A stretch of 47,291 nt of DNA from a virus: positions 1 to 47,291 of IMG/VR virus record IMGVR_UViG_3300021962_007682. One strand, 5' to 3'. Made by a program: the position numbers and the translations under genes. The notes beneath the pieces were generated by a model. It worked only from the letters and a program-made list of their open reading frames with translations. It was not told the origin of the DNA and ran no database searches. Shown in pieces: positions 1-8,781 of this stretch (positions are counted from its first letter, which is position 1; each line of letters starts with the position of its first letter).

Positions 1-1086
1 AGGTTATTGGCAGAAAGAGTAAGTAAAAGTAAATCAAACGAAAAGTGTGCCTGTGGGTGTGATAAAGACACTTGTCCTTGTGGTCCAGAATGTAAAAAAT
101 GTGATTGTGGAAAAAAGAAAAAGAAAGAAACTAAGGAAGCAACAACTAAGATAGTTTATAATCCAAGTAACCCTGCTGACGCCGCTGAAATCGCTAAGAT
201 GGTTAGTAAAGCGAATCCAAACGCCACCATTGAGACTCCTAAAGAGACAACAGAATCACAAGAACTTGGTGAAAGATTTAAATCAAAAGCGCAACAAAAG
301 TTATTCTTTATGAAGTGTGGTGATGGAAAAACCAAAGAACAAAAAAAGTGGTGTAAATTAAGAGATGAATTCGCTAGGGACACAACAGAGAGAGATTATG
401 AGGATATGCCTAAAAAACTACATCCAGAAAAAACTGTAGGCTATAAAAAGAAAAGAAAAAGTGTAAAAGAATCTAATTTAGAGAAAATAGTTTTTAAAAT
501 GGTTGAGGATAGTGTACCTCCTGGTATGACAAAGGGTAGCCTATTAAAATTAATCCAAGAGAAAAAAAATACTAAGTTTATACAAAAGGCGGAAAAGGAA
601 ATTGAGAAAAAGGGCACTGAACATTCATTTTCTAATTGGTGTAAAAAGGAAGGTCTAGATGATGATGGTAAAGTTACGAAAAAATGTATCGAAGCTGGAC
701 TAAAATCAGACGACTCAAAAATTGTTAAAAAAGCAAACTTTGCAAATAATATTGGTGGATTTACAGGCGCAAAACATAAAAAACGAAAAGAAACTACCGA
801 GAGCTTTATGTTAAAAAACCCAAAAAAAGTCACAATGTTTTCAGAGGAAGAGGGTGTTGAAATGAAAAGACCAATTGGTCGATTAACATCATTAGGTGAA
901 GATACAGAAACAAAACCAGCTCCACCAAAAACAAAACCAGGAACAAAACCAGGTAAAGGCAATCCATTCAAAAGACCAAATACAAACCCAAAAGAAAAGC
1001 CAAGAGCTGGCAAAACTGAAGACAATTCTGAAAAACAGAAAAGTGATTTTATGTTAGTAATAAAACAAATATTAAATATATCATAA
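1..1086 (+). CDS. Lys- and Cys-rich phage protein, 5' end outside window
   Basis: The frame is open to the left edge, so the true start is probably upstream; the first possible start inside is a TTG at 7. Counting from that TTG, eight cysteines lie between residues 14 and 34 in CxC and CxxC spacing, suggesting a metal-binding knuckle. A segment around residues 91-101 (FKSKAQQKLFF) is a motif I associate with small basic phage virion proteins. Residues 152-169 resemble the leader helices of other proteins in this window (KESNLEKIVFKMVEDS). The C-terminal third is rich in Lys, Pro and Thr. The stop overlaps the next start by one base (TAATG), so the two genes are likely translationally coupled. 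Its place before the terminase suggests a virion or packaging role, but I do not recognise the function. Confidence 0.75.
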   Translation, partial: RLLAERVSKSKSNEKCACGCDKDTCPCGPECKKCDCGKKKKKETKEATTKIVYNPSNPADAAEIAKMVSKANPNATIETPKETTESQELGERFKSKAQQKLFFMKCGDGKTKEQKKWCKLRDEFARDTTERDYEDMPKKLHPEKTVGYKKKRKSVKESNLEKIVFKMVEDSVPPGMTKGSLLKLIQEKKNTKFIQKAEKEIEKKGTEHSFSNWCKKEGLDDDGKVTKKCIEAGLKSDDSKIVKKANFANNIGGFTGAKHKKRKETTESFMLKNPKKVTMFSEEEGVEMKRPIGRLTSLGEDTETKPAPPKTKPGTKPGKGNPFKRPNTNPKEKPRAGKTEDNSEKQKSDFMLVIKQILNIS

Positions 1087-2444
1087 TGAGAGATAGTGAA
1101 ATCAATAAAATTGTTAAAAAAATAATCAAAGAAGCACCAGTTGATTATGGCGACTATCCTGAAAGAATGCACCCAAGAAGTCAAGCAAAAATCGAAGATC
1201 CAGAGGGTATTTACGCAAAAAATAGAGGATTTAGAAAAGGTGTTGGGGACGTAGAAAGAATCGCAGGTAAACGATTTAAAGAAATTGTTGATTATGTTAA
1301 AAGATATTATGGGACAGATAGAAATATAACTGACCCCCAAGTAAAAATGTCAATACAAATGGCCCAAATGCAAGCAGTAAGACAAGTAATGCAAATTGAG
1401 CCAACTCATAGAGAATTACTAAGAGACCTGGCTGTTGAAATTGCAGCAAAAGAAGAGGGGTGGTTACCATATGCAAAAAGTATGGAACAGGCAATAGAAG
1501 ACGGTTTAGTTACTAAAGAAAAAAAACAAGGTGGCATCGAGTACCAATTTGATTTTATTAACATTTTAACTTTTCTTGGTGAAAAAAGAATTGACCCAAA
1601 TATGTTTCAGATGAAACCAAAAGAAATGAAAAAATTGGAGTTACCAAAAGATTTTTCTTTTGACATTGATGATTTAACACCAGAAGAAGAAAGACAATTA
1701 GAATTAGAAAAAAGACACGTAATTAACGCACTTATACAAGGAAAGGGTAAGAGAGGGCAATTCGCATACCAAATGTATAAAGATCGATTAGACGAAATAG
1801 ACCCAAGATTATACGATTTATATAACAAAATAATGGGTGCTAATGATTTAATGTATTTTACAGATGAAGATTTAATTGAAGCTCTTGGTGGAAATGCCGC
1901 CGGTGCCGCCGGTAAAATGGAAGGTGGTGACGATAATGATGATGAAGAAGGTGGTGAAGAAGAAAACGACACATATTTTGCAAATGGTGTAATTTTCCCA
2001 ATATTACTACATGAACTATTTAAAGTATTTTCAGTACCAACGTCTCAAGCTCAATGGGATGATGTTGACCCAGGAATTGCGCAAGATGTTGTAGATAAAG
2101 CAGACTCAATGGAGAATGAACCAATGAACTTTAGAGTTGGGGGTGAATTAGTTAGAAAATTAAGAACATTACTTCCAGATGATCTAGTTCTAGTACCTGA
2201 AAATAGAGTTTATATGCCATTCTTTGAGCAGGCACTATATTCAGTACCAGCTGAAGATTTCCTTAAAAATATTATAGCAAATGTTGTATCAGAAGATAAA
2301 GAAGATAATAATAAAGCAAAAAGACGTTTTGAGGAACTTTACAAAAAGGCTAAAACTGAGTATGAAAAATACAAAGGTAATGGTGGTGACGATGATGAGT
2401 ACGAAGATGATGAAGATGATATTTTATCACAATTAGGGTTATAA
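1086..2444 (+). CDS. Acidic protein with prohead-type leader peptide
   Basis: This 452-residue protein is of unrecognised function. Its first 16 residues form a basic amphipathic helix ending IIKE before Ala, which fits the (I/L)-x-E cleavage rule of the T4 prohead protease. The middle holds a Gly/Asp/Glu-rich low-complexity segment (about residues 275-294), and the C-terminus ends in another Asp/Glu run. Between them lies a predicted globular helical region. It is coupled to the upstream gene through a TAATG overlap and followed by a strong hairpin terminator, so the two form the end of a transcription unit. I infer an internal head or core protein from the leader and the location. A neck or tail-completion protein is also possible. 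Confidence 0.7.
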   Translation: MRDSEINKIVKKIIKEAPVDYGDYPERMHPRSQAKIEDPEGIYAKNRGFRKGVGDVERIAGKRFKEIVDYVKRYYGTDRNITDPQVKMSIQMAQMQAVRQVMQIEPTHRELLRDLAVEIAAKEEGWLPYAKSMEQAIEDGLVTKEKKQGGIEYQFDFINILTFLGEKRIDPNMFQMKPKEMKKLELPKDFSFDIDDLTPEEERQLELEKRHVINALIQGKGKRGQFAYQMYKDRLDEIDPRLYDLYNKIMGANDLMYFTDEDLIEALGGNAAGAAGKMEGGDDNDDEEGGEEENDTYFANGVIFPILLHELFKVFSVPTSQAQWDDVDPGIAQDVVDKADSMENEPMNFRVGGELVRKLRTLLPDDLVLVPENRVYMPFFEQALYSVPAEDFLKNIIANVVSEDKEDNNKAKRRFEELYKKAKTEYEKYKGNGGDDDEYEDDEDDILSQLGL

Positions 2445-2465
2445 ATAAAACCAACTAAACCAAAG

Positions 2466-2497
2466 AACCCCCTTTTATTTACTAATTGGGGGTTTTT
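2466..2497 (+). terminator. Rho-independent terminator after the leader-bearing acidic protein
   Basis: A seven-base stem AACCCCC / GGGGGTT closes a loop of about 15 bases and runs straight into TTTTT. It lies 21 bases past the stop at 2444 and just before the terminase promoter-like box. Confidence 0.85.
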
Positions 2498-2499
2498 GA

Positions 2500-2507
2500 T
2501 ATTTATA
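2500..2507 (+). promoter_or_regulatory. Late-promoter-like box before terminase
   Basis: TATTTATA in coding orientation, preceded by GA, ends 12 bases before the terminase ATG and lies directly after the upstream terminator. The same box recurs before many virion genes of this window at nearly the same spacing. Confidence 0.6.
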
Positions 2508-2519
2508 TAAAAAGACTTT

Positions 2520-4295
2520 ATGGGTTTATCTAAAGAACAATTAATGTTAGAATATATAAAGTGTATGAAAGACACGTCATACGCTTTAAGAACATATTTA
2601 CAGACATATGACAATACAGTATCAAAATATGTCCCATTAGAGTTATTTCCAGATCAAGAAAATTTATTAAATGACTACGAGGAACATGAAGAAAATATTG
2701 CTTTAAAATATAGACAAGCTGGCGTATCAACAGTTACTGCTGCATGGGTATCAAAAAGACTTGTTTTTGCAAAAAAAGAAAGACCTGAAAAAATTCTAAT
2801 TATTGCAAATAAATTAGATACCTCTATGGAAATGGCAAATAAGATTAGAGCTTTTATAGAACAATGGCCTAATTGGGTTGGAGCACAATTTTCACCAGAT
2901 AAAAATTCACAAAGACATTATAAATTAACAAATGGTTGTGAGGTAAAAGCAGTTGCAACATCAAGGGACGCACTTAGAGGTTATACACCAACAATTCTTG
3001 TTTTTGATGAGGCCGCGTTTATTGAAGCTGACAATGATTTCTGGGCGGCTTGTATGGCATCGCTATCTACTGGGGGTAAAGTAATTGTTGTGTCAACACC
3101 AAATGGGTATGACCCAATATATTATGAGATATATAATCAAGCGTCAAAGGGTATTAATAATTTTAAAATTACAGAGATGTTTTGGTGGAAAGACCCAAGA
3201 TATACAAAAGATTTATATTTAGTACCAACAGAAGACATGATTGATTATCTACTTAATAAAACAGAAAGAGACCATAGTAAAAATATATCATATGAAGGTA
3301 CTAATCCATATGAAAGGGATTATGATGAAATAAAAGAATATTTTAAACAAGGATATAAACCATGCTCATCTTGGTATGAAAAAATGGTTAAAAAACTTAA
3401 ATACGATAAAAGAAAAATAAACCAAGAATTAAATTGTGAATTTTTAGGATCTGGTGATAACGTATTTGATAATAAACAATTAGAGTATATTAAAAATAAC
3501 ACACTAGTTGAGACTCAAACAAAAATGATGGGCAACTCCCTTTGGATATGGAAAGACCCACAAGAGGGTCATAAATATATTATGGGAATTGATGTTTCTA
3601 GGGGAGATAGTGAGGATTTCTCAACAATACAAATTATAGATTTTGACGAAAGAGAACAAGTGCTTGAGTACGTTGGAAAAATTCCACCAGACGCATTAGC
3701 TGAAATAGCATATAAATGGGGGGTTATGTATAGTGCGTTTATTGTAATTGATATTACTGGTGGTATGGGTGTTGCGACATCAAGAAAACTACAAGAAATG
3801 GGGTATAAAAATCTATATATTGATGGTGTTGACTCAACAAATATATGGAACTACAATCCTAAAGCACAAGATAAGATACCAGGAATAAACTTTAATAATA
3901 AACGAGTTCAAATTATTGCGGCTTTTGAGGAATATGTTAGACACAAATTTAAAATTAAAAGCAGTCGTTTATACGATGAGATGAATAACTTTATTTATGT
4001 AAATGGTAGACCCGATCACCAAAAAGGACAACATGACGATTTAATTATGGCAATAGCTATGGCTATATATGTAGGGGAAATCGCATTCCAAAAACTAGAA
4101 AAGGTAACCCAACAAACAAAAGTGATGCTTGAGTCATGGACTGTAAGTAATAACGAAAGTGTTAATAGGGATTTAGAGTTTAACCCAGTAATCCCAAATA
4201 ATTATATGATGAATGAAAAAAACAAAATAAACAATGTATCAAAAGATGACTATATAAAATATGGTTGGTTATTTGGTTCTAGTAAAAGATATTAA
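2520..4295 (+). CDS. terL: Terminase large subunit (T4 gp17-like)
   Basis: This is the DNA-packaging motor ATPase and headful nuclease, working at the portal vertex. Walker A is RQAGVST at residues 65-71 (R-Q-x-G-x-S-T type, as in gp17). Walker B with the catalytic Glu is VFDEAAF at 161-167, and a coupling motif VSTPNG lies at 191-196. The RNase-H-like nuclease domain has Asp358 (GIDVSRGD), Asp411 (IVIDITGG) and Asp506/507 (HDDLIMA). At 591 residues it is near the usual 600, although the region before Walker A is shorter than in T4. No small terminase subunit was identified nearby. The start follows a terminator and a late-type box, without a Shine-Dalgarno sequence. Confidence 0.97.
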   Translation: MGLSKEQLMLEYIKCMKDTSYALRTYLQTYDNTVSKYVPLELFPDQENLLNDYEEHEENIALKYRQAGVSTVTAAWVSKRLVFAKKERPEKILIIANKLDTSMEMANKIRAFIEQWPNWVGAQFSPDKNSQRHYKLTNGCEVKAVATSRDALRGYTPTILVFDEAAFIEADNDFWAACMASLSTGGKVIVVSTPNGYDPIYYEIYNQASKGINNFKITEMFWWKDPRYTKDLYLVPTEDMIDYLLNKTERDHSKNISYEGTNPYERDYDEIKEYFKQGYKPCSSWYEKMVKKLKYDKRKINQELNCEFLGSGDNVFDNKQLEYIKNNTLVETQTKMMGNSLWIWKDPQEGHKYIMGIDVSRGDSEDFSTIQIIDFDEREQVLEYVGKIPPDALAEIAYKWGVMYSAFIVIDITGGMGVATSRKLQEMGYKNLYIDGVDSTNIWNYNPKAQDKIPGINFNNKRVQIIAAFEEYVRHKFKIKSSRLYDEMNNFIYVNGRPDHQKGQHDDLIMAIAMAIYVGEIAFQKLEKVTQQTKVMLESWTVSNNESVNRDLEFNPVIPNNYMMNEKNKINNVSKDDYIKYGWLFGSSKRY

Positions 4296-4296
4296 A

Positions 4297-4461
4297 ATGG
4301 GAAAAGAACTTAGAAAGACATCGGGTAAAATAATAGGTGGGTCAACATTAATTGTCCCTGACCAACCAGTATATTCAGTTAAGGTATTTCCACCAACATT
4401 TAAATATAAACAAAGTAATATTAAACAAGAAGTTAATTCAAGTAACTCTAAAAATGTTTAA
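4297..4461 (+). CDS. Small protein between terminase and portal
   Basis: This 54-residue, mildly basic protein starts MGKELRKTSGK and ends in a Ser/Asn-rich tail. The ATG at 4297 is chosen because it follows the terminase stop by one base, whereas an upstream in-frame ATG at 4261 would overlap the terminase end. It sits in the terminase-portal interval. I see no recognisable domain; a short head-completion or packaging accessory protein is only a guess. Confidence 0.6.
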   Translation: MGKELRKTSGKIIGGSTLIVPDQPVYSVKVFPPTFKYKQSNIKQEVNSSNSKNV

Positions 4462-4469
4462 TATTTATA
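4462..4469 (+). promoter_or_regulatory. Late-promoter-like box before portal
   Basis: TATTTATA in coding orientation lies in the 36-base gap before the portal ATG at 4498, 28 bases upstream of it. The spacing is longer than at most other copies. Confidence 0.5.
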
Positions 4470-4497
4470 TTTAAAGTATATATACTAATTTTTAATT

Positions 4498-6276
4498 ATG
4501 GAAAATTTAAATAAAGATTTAACTGTTTGGCAAAGAATATCAAAGGCCTTTGGACCAAATTCATTATTAGGTCAGGACATCTCACCAAGCTACCGTTTTG
4601 ACAAAAAAGAACTTTTAAGAACTAAAGATAGAAATGAGTATGAGAAAGAATTATTACAGTCACAACAGTCTCTTTATTTAGCGAATCAATGGCAAAAAAT
4701 TGAGAGTAATTTATATACTCAAGCAATATATTATGAACCAACTAGATTAGCGGCTTTCTATGATTATGAATCTATGGAGTTTACACCTGAAATATCAACA
4801 GCTCTTGACATATACGCGGAAGAATCTACAACACCAAATGAGAATGGTTATATATTACAAATTTATTCAGAATCAAAAAGAATAAAAGGTGTATTAGCCG
4901 ATTTATTTAATAATACATTAGATATTAACACAAACTTACAAATGTGGATTAGAAACACTTGTAAGTATGGTGACAACTTTGTTTATTTAAAACTAGACCC
5001 AGAAAAAGGAATCATTGGTTGCGTACAATTACCAAATATTGAGATTGAAAGGTTAGAAAGGGGAATGAAACCAAAAACCCCAAATAGTGAAGTAAACACA
5101 GATGAAAAAGGTGTAAGATTTTCTTGGAAAGAGAAAAATATGGAGTTTAACACATGGGAGGTTGCACACTTTAGACTCCTAGGTGATGATAGAAAACTAC
5201 CATATGGTACATCAATGCTTGAAAAAGCAAGAAGGATTTGGAAACAATTAGTATTAGCTGAAGACGCTATGCTTATTTATCGTACATCAAGAGCACCAGA
5301 AAGAAGGGTATTTAAAGTTTTTGTTGGTAATATGGACGACAAAGATGTTGAGCCATACGTACAAAGAGTTGCTAATAAATTTAAAAGGGATCAGATTGTT
5401 GATCAGAAAACAGGAAATGTAGATTTACGATTTAATCAAATGGCTGTAGATCAAGATTATTTTATTCCAGTTAGAGATGCCGCGCAAACAATGCCAATTG
5501 AGACATTACCTGGTGGTACTAACTTATCTGAAATTGCGGATATTGAATATATTCAGAAAAAACTTGTGACGGCATTAAGGATACCAAAAGCATACCTTGG
5601 TTTTGAGGAGCCTGTTGGTGATGGTAAAAACTTATCATTACTTGATATTCGTTTTGCTAGAACAATTAATAGAATACAGAAAAATATGTTATCTGAATTA
5701 AATAAGATAGCAATTATTCACTTATTTCTTTTAGGGTTTGAGGATGAGTTAAATAACTTTACTTTAGGGCTAACAAATCCATCAAAACAAGCAGATCTAT
5801 TAATGGTCGATATTTGGAAAGAGAAAGTTTTACTATATAAAGACCTAGTAACTGAAATTCCAAACTCATTAGCTCCAACATCATCAACTTGGGCTAAAAA
5901 ACATATATTTGGTTTCTCAGATGAAGATATTAAATTAGACATACAACAACAAAGAATGGAAAGAGCTGTTTCTGCCGAGTTAGCAAATACAGCAACAATC
6001 ATTACACACACTGGTTTATTTGATAATGTAGATAGATTGTACAAAACAGTAAGTGGAGCTACAGGGAGCGCACCAGCTGAAGGAGGAGGAGGTGCACCAC
6101 CATCACCAGGTGCTGGAGGGCCTCCACCGCCACCAGGAGGAGGAGAAGTTGGTGGTCTTCCAGAAAGTAAAAATAATTTAGAAAATTTAATATTAGAAGA
6201 CATAGATTATAACCCATTTAATAATAATTCTTTGGGTGATATGGAGTCAACATTGGATAAATTGATAAATGGTTGA
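4498..6276 (+). CDS. gp20: Portal protein (T4 gp20-like)
   Basis: Portal vertex protein, a dodecameric ring through which DNA enters and leaves the head. The N-terminal part matches the gp20 pattern, including YEPTRLAAFYDYESMEFTPE near residue 80 and the following ALDIYAEEST. At 592 residues it is longer than T4 gp20 (524). The extra length is mainly a Gly/Pro-rich low-complexity stretch at about residues 520-560 (nt 6055-6150), followed by a short acidic tail. It lies between terminase and prohead protease, the conserved T4-like order. The leader has no Shine-Dalgarno sequence. Confidence 0.95.
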   Translation: MENLNKDLTVWQRISKAFGPNSLLGQDISPSYRFDKKELLRTKDRNEYEKELLQSQQSLYLANQWQKIESNLYTQAIYYEPTRLAAFYDYESMEFTPEISTALDIYAEESTTPNENGYILQIYSESKRIKGVLADLFNNTLDINTNLQMWIRNTCKYGDNFVYLKLDPEKGIIGCVQLPNIEIERLERGMKPKTPNSEVNTDEKGVRFSWKEKNMEFNTWEVAHFRLLGDDRKLPYGTSMLEKARRIWKQLVLAEDAMLIYRTSRAPERRVFKVFVGNMDDKDVEPYVQRVANKFKRDQIVDQKTGNVDLRFNQMAVDQDYFIPVRDAAQTMPIETLPGGTNLSEIADIEYIQKKLVTALRIPKAYLGFEEPVGDGKNLSLLDIRFARTINRIQKNMLSELNKIAIIHLFLLGFEDELNNFTLGLTNPSKQADLLMVDIWKEKVLLYKDLVTEIPNSLAPTSSTWAKKHIFGFSDEDIKLDIQQQRMERAVSAELANTATIITHTGLFDNVDRLYKTVSGATGSAPAEGGGGAPPSPGAGGPPPPPGGGEVGGLPESKNNLENLILEDIDYNPFNNNSLGDMESTLDKLING

Positions 6277-6284
6277 TATTTATT
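6277..6284 (+). promoter_or_regulatory. Late-promoter-like box
   Basis: TATTTATT preceded by GA, 13 bases before the ATG at 6298. It overlaps the end of the portal gene. Confidence 0.55.
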
Positions 6285-6297
6285 AAAAAACAAAAAA

Positions 6298-7005
6298 ATG
6301 GAATTTGGATTAATTAAAAGTAAAATAGAAAAAAGACTATCTAGTTCTTATTTAAACGAGAGTCTTAAAAATGATTTATTCATATTTAACGAACTTGTTT
6401 TAAAAAACAAAGATGTTAGTAAATTATTTTCTTTATATAGTGATTTAGCAGAAAATAGAGGTTATGATAATTCTTTTGCAACTGAATTTATAAAAGAATC
6501 AGTTGATAGAATAAAAAAAATTAAACCAAGTAAAAAAGCTATAGATGAAATTAATATGTGGTTATCACATATTGACGTTAAAAATGAATATACTAATATT
6601 GATAATCTAGTATCTGAAAGATATGTTAGTGTTGAGGATAAATTAAAAAGTAAGGAAAGTATTTTAGAATCATTAAAACAAAAAAAGGTTACTTATGATG
6701 AAATTAAAAAATTACCAATTAGTGATATTGTAAATGTTGCTAATAGCACTATTAATTCACACTTAAACACATTAGGTGAATCAGAAAAAAAACAACTACA
6801 ATCTATTTTAAAAGAAAGTGATGAAAAACTAAAATTAAAATATGAAATAATAAAAGAAGATGTTTTATCTAAATTAGAAAATCTAAAAAATGATTCTGAT
6901 ACTGAGGTTTTAGGTAGAATTAACGAGACCTTTGAGAAAATATCAGCAGAAGATTATAGTAAATTAAATTATTTTAAATTAAAGGAATTAAATAACAACT
7001 TATAA
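6298..7005 (+). CDS. Helical protein downstream of portal, probable prohead core component
   Basis: This 235-residue Lys/Glu-rich, strongly helical protein has several predicted coiled-coil stretches. I recognise the N-terminal pattern (LIKSKIEKRL) as a hypothetical family seen between portal and protease in marine T4-like phages. By position it corresponds to T4 gp67/gp68, the minor prohead core proteins. It also contains SYLNE near residue 20, a possible protease site. The function is inferred from position only. Its stop overlaps, tail to tail, the stop of the minus-strand bS21 gene by six bases (7000-7005). Confidence 0.6.
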   Translation: MEFGLIKSKIEKRLSSSYLNESLKNDLFIFNELVLKNKDVSKLFSLYSDLAENRGYDNSFATEFIKESVDRIKKIKPSKKAIDEINMWLSHIDVKNEYTNIDNLVSERYVSVEDKLKSKESILESLKQKKVTYDEIKKLPISDIVNVANSTINSHLNTLGESEKKQLQSILKESDEKLKLKYEIIKEDVLSKLENLKNDSDTEVLGRINETFEKISAEDYSKLNYFKLKELNNNL

Positions 7006-7182
7006 ATCTTTTATTTTTTGAACGTGTATTGCCCGTTGTTTTTGGGCGCGTCTTTTTACGGACTTTTTAATAAACTCAACCTTAGAGTTTATTTGTGAAT
7101 TTTGCCTAGTCTTTATTACCTTACTTTTTAATTCTTTTATAGCACGTTCAATATTACTATTCTTTACTTTAACAATTAACAT
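7000..7182 (-). CDS. rpsU: Ribosomal protein bS21 homologue
   Basis: This 60-residue basic protein begins MLIVKVKNSNIERAIKELK and carries SVKRRAQKQRAIHVQKIKD at its C-terminus. Both ends align by eye with bacterial bS21, especially the flavobacterial type (SVVKRAQIQKAAYIQ). Known members of the family bind the 30S platform near the 3' end of 16S rRNA. Phage-encoded bS21 is known from pelagiphages and other large phages. The Tyr of the KAAYIQ segment is His53 here. The gene is the only minus-strand gene within the head module, is divergent from the gene at 7273, and has no Shine-Dalgarno sequence of its own. Confidence 0.88.
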   Translation of the reverse strand: MLIVKVKNSNIERAIKELKSKVIKTRQNSQINSKVEFIKKSVKRRAQKQRAIHVQKIKDL

Positions 7183-7208
7183 ATTTTATTTGGGTTATTT
7201 TTATATAT

Positions 7209-7220
7209 TGATATATATCA
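7209..7220. promoter_or_regulatory. 12-bp perfect palindrome in a divergent intergenic region
   Basis: TGATATATATCA reads the same on both strands and sits in the 90-base gap between the divergent bS21 gene and the gene at 7273. It could be an operator, but short AT palindromes arise by chance in DNA of this composition. Confidence 0.25.
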
Positions 7221-7272
7221 CAAAATTATATAAACTTTTTAAAAATAAACAAATTTACTATGAGAAATTTAT

Positions 7273-7752
7273 ATGAAAAAAGGAAAATCAATAAAACTTA
7301 CGGGTTTTAGAAATTGTAAAGTTAATTACGGTACTGTTGACTCAAAAGAATTTAAGTCTTTATATATTAACTTACAAACTTGGGTCGAACCAAAAACACA
7401 CGAACTAAATTGGGAACGAATAGTTTTAAATATGTCTAGAAATATTAAACATTCAATATATGATAGCATAGATAAAACCCAATTTAACGAAAATTTTATT
7501 GTTGATTTAGATTTAAGAACTAGTGGAATACAATTAAAAAAGAAATCATTTATGAATCTAGAAATTAATCTTTTTATAAACGAAGAAATAAAAGAAGAAA
7601 TTGATTTTAAATCACAAAAATTAAAAAAATCCATAAAAAAATTAGTGAAAGAATTACATTCAGATATGTTAGTAAAAAATAGATATTTTAAATTTTATTT
7701 AACAAAATATGGAAATAATAAACCAGAAAAAATAAAAACCCAAGTTATTTAG
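7273..7752 (+). CDS. Conserved-type phage protein before the prohead protease
   Basis: This 159-residue basic protein (MKKGKSIKLTGFRNCKVNYG at the start) has alternating strand and helix content and a Lys-rich C-terminus. No domain is recognised. The chosen ATG lies in an A-rich leader; an earlier ATG at 7260 is in another frame. It ends 21 bases before the protease start with a late-type box between. Its placement among head genes suggests a head assembly or core protein, but nothing in the sequence proves it. Confidence 0.55.
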   Translation: MKKGKSIKLTGFRNCKVNYGTVDSKEFKSLYINLQTWVEPKTHELNWERIVLNMSRNIKHSIYDSIDKTQFNENFIVDLDLRTSGIQLKKKSFMNLEINLFINEEIKEEIDFKSQKLKKSIKKLVKELHSDMLVKNRYFKFYLTKYGNNKPEKIKTQVI

Positions 7753-7760
7753 TATTTATA
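7753..7760 (+). promoter_or_regulatory. Late-promoter-like box before prohead protease
   Basis: TATTTATA preceded by AG, 13 bases before the ATG at 7774, right after the upstream stop codon. Confidence 0.6.
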
Positions 7761-7773
7761 TTAAAACTTTAGT

Positions 7774-8499
7774 ATGAATAATTACAAAATTTTATCCCCA
7801 AATGACATTGGTAAAGGTATTCTAATTGAGTATGATGCTGGATATATAAACCCAAAAACTGAGGGTAATAAATATATTATGGAATCTAAAGGGTATTTAG
7901 ATCATAGCAAACCATTTGAGTTCTATGCAGTATTACAAAAATACGACACACCAAATAGAAATGGTAGAGTATACCCAAAAGAGATATTAATGCGTGAAGC
8001 TGAGAATTATAAAAAGATGATTGAGAAGGGTACTTCACTCTCGGAATTAAATCACCCAGAATCTTCATTAATTGATCTTGATAGGGTTTCACATATTATA
8101 ACTGAAATATGGTGGGATGGAAAAATGTTAATGGGAAAACTAAAACTATTAACAAGTCCGGGTTTTCACGAAAGAGGAATTGTATCAACAAAAGGAGATA
8201 TGGCCGCAAACTATTTAAGACAAGGTGTTACCCTTGGTATTTCTTCTAGAGGTGTTGGGTCTTTAAAAAAGGTTGGTGAAACAAATGAGGTGCAAAAAGA
8301 CTTTGAATTAATTTGTTTTGACTTGGTTTCCTCACCATCTACACCTGGTGCTTACCTATTCTTAAATCCAAACGATAAATCTAAGTTCGAAGAAAACTTA
8401 GATGAAGAAAAAAGAATGTACTCAGAAAGAAATAGTGAGGAAGTTGGTGGTAAATCTCTTGACTTAATGAAAAAATTATCCGATTATTTGGGTAAATAA
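7774..8499 (+). CDS. gp21: Prohead core protease (T4 gp21-like)
   Basis: Serine protease that matures the prohead by cutting scaffold, capsid and internal proteins, classically after (I/L)-x-E. At 241 residues it is slightly longer than T4 gp21. The family motifs are visible: NRNGRVYPKE at 62-70, the catalytic-His segment LNHPESS with His94, and the Ser segment GISSRGVG with Ser157/158. The C-terminal tail is charged and may be removed on activation. It lies between portal and scaffold/capsid as in T4. Many proteins in this window carry matching cleavage sites. Confidence 0.93.
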   Translation: MNNYKILSPNDIGKGILIEYDAGYINPKTEGNKYIMESKGYLDHSKPFEFYAVLQKYDTPNRNGRVYPKEILMREAENYKKMIEKGTSLSELNHPESSLIDLDRVSHIITEIWWDGKMLMGKLKLLTSPGFHERGIVSTKGDMAANYLRQGVTLGISSRGVGSLKKVGETNEVQKDFELICFDLVSSPSTPGAYLFLNPNDKSKFEENLDEEKRMYSERNSEEVGGKSLDLMKKLSDYLGK

Positions 8500-8505
8500 A
8501 AAATT

Positions 8506-8721
8506 ATGGAACAAGGAGAAAAATATTTTGTAGCAAAAATTTCATTAGATTTGGTTGATAATGAAAGTGGAAAAGTTAGAAAAACCAAAGAAGAAAAATT
8601 AGTACTAGGTTATACGCCAACTGACGTTGAGGCAAAGGTGACAAAAATTTTTGAGAACTATAGTATGGACTGGAGAATTACCGCAATTACTGAAAGTAAG
8701 ATTGATGAGGTAATTGAATAA
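8506..8721 (+). CDS. Small DUF4494-like protein
   Basis: A 71-residue protein with a pattern of strands ending in a tail (ITAITESKIDEVIE) that resembles DUF4494, a small family of unknown function common in Bacteroidota and their phages. It starts six bases after the protease stop, so the two are co-transcribed. A strong terminator follows. The family match is by eye and moderate. Confidence 0.6.
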   Translation: MEQGEKYFVAKISLDLVDNESGKVRKTKEEKLVLGYTPTDVEAKVTKIFENYSMDWRITAITESKIDEVIE

Positions 8722-8746
8722 AAAAACATTTATTTAATTTTTTAAA

Positions 8747-8775
8747 GGACACACAAATAGTGTGTCTTTTTTTTT
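8747..8775 (+). terminator. Rho-independent terminator after the protease unit
   Basis: Stem GACACA (8748-8753) pairs with TGTGTC (8761-8766) and is followed by nine T residues. It closes the protease/DUF4494-like unit. Confidence 0.85.
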
Positions 8776-8781
8776 ATGATA

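Noticed and set aside
441-1340. Long open frame on the minus strand opposite the first two genes
   Set aside because: It is antisense to two clear coding frames and its protein is Phe/Ser-rich low-quality sequence, the usual mirror of Lys/Glu-rich coding DNA.
5718-6203. Antisense frame with Pro/Gly runs opposite the portal gene
   Set aside because: The runs mirror the Gly/Pro-rich tail of the portal protein; no start context or independent domain.
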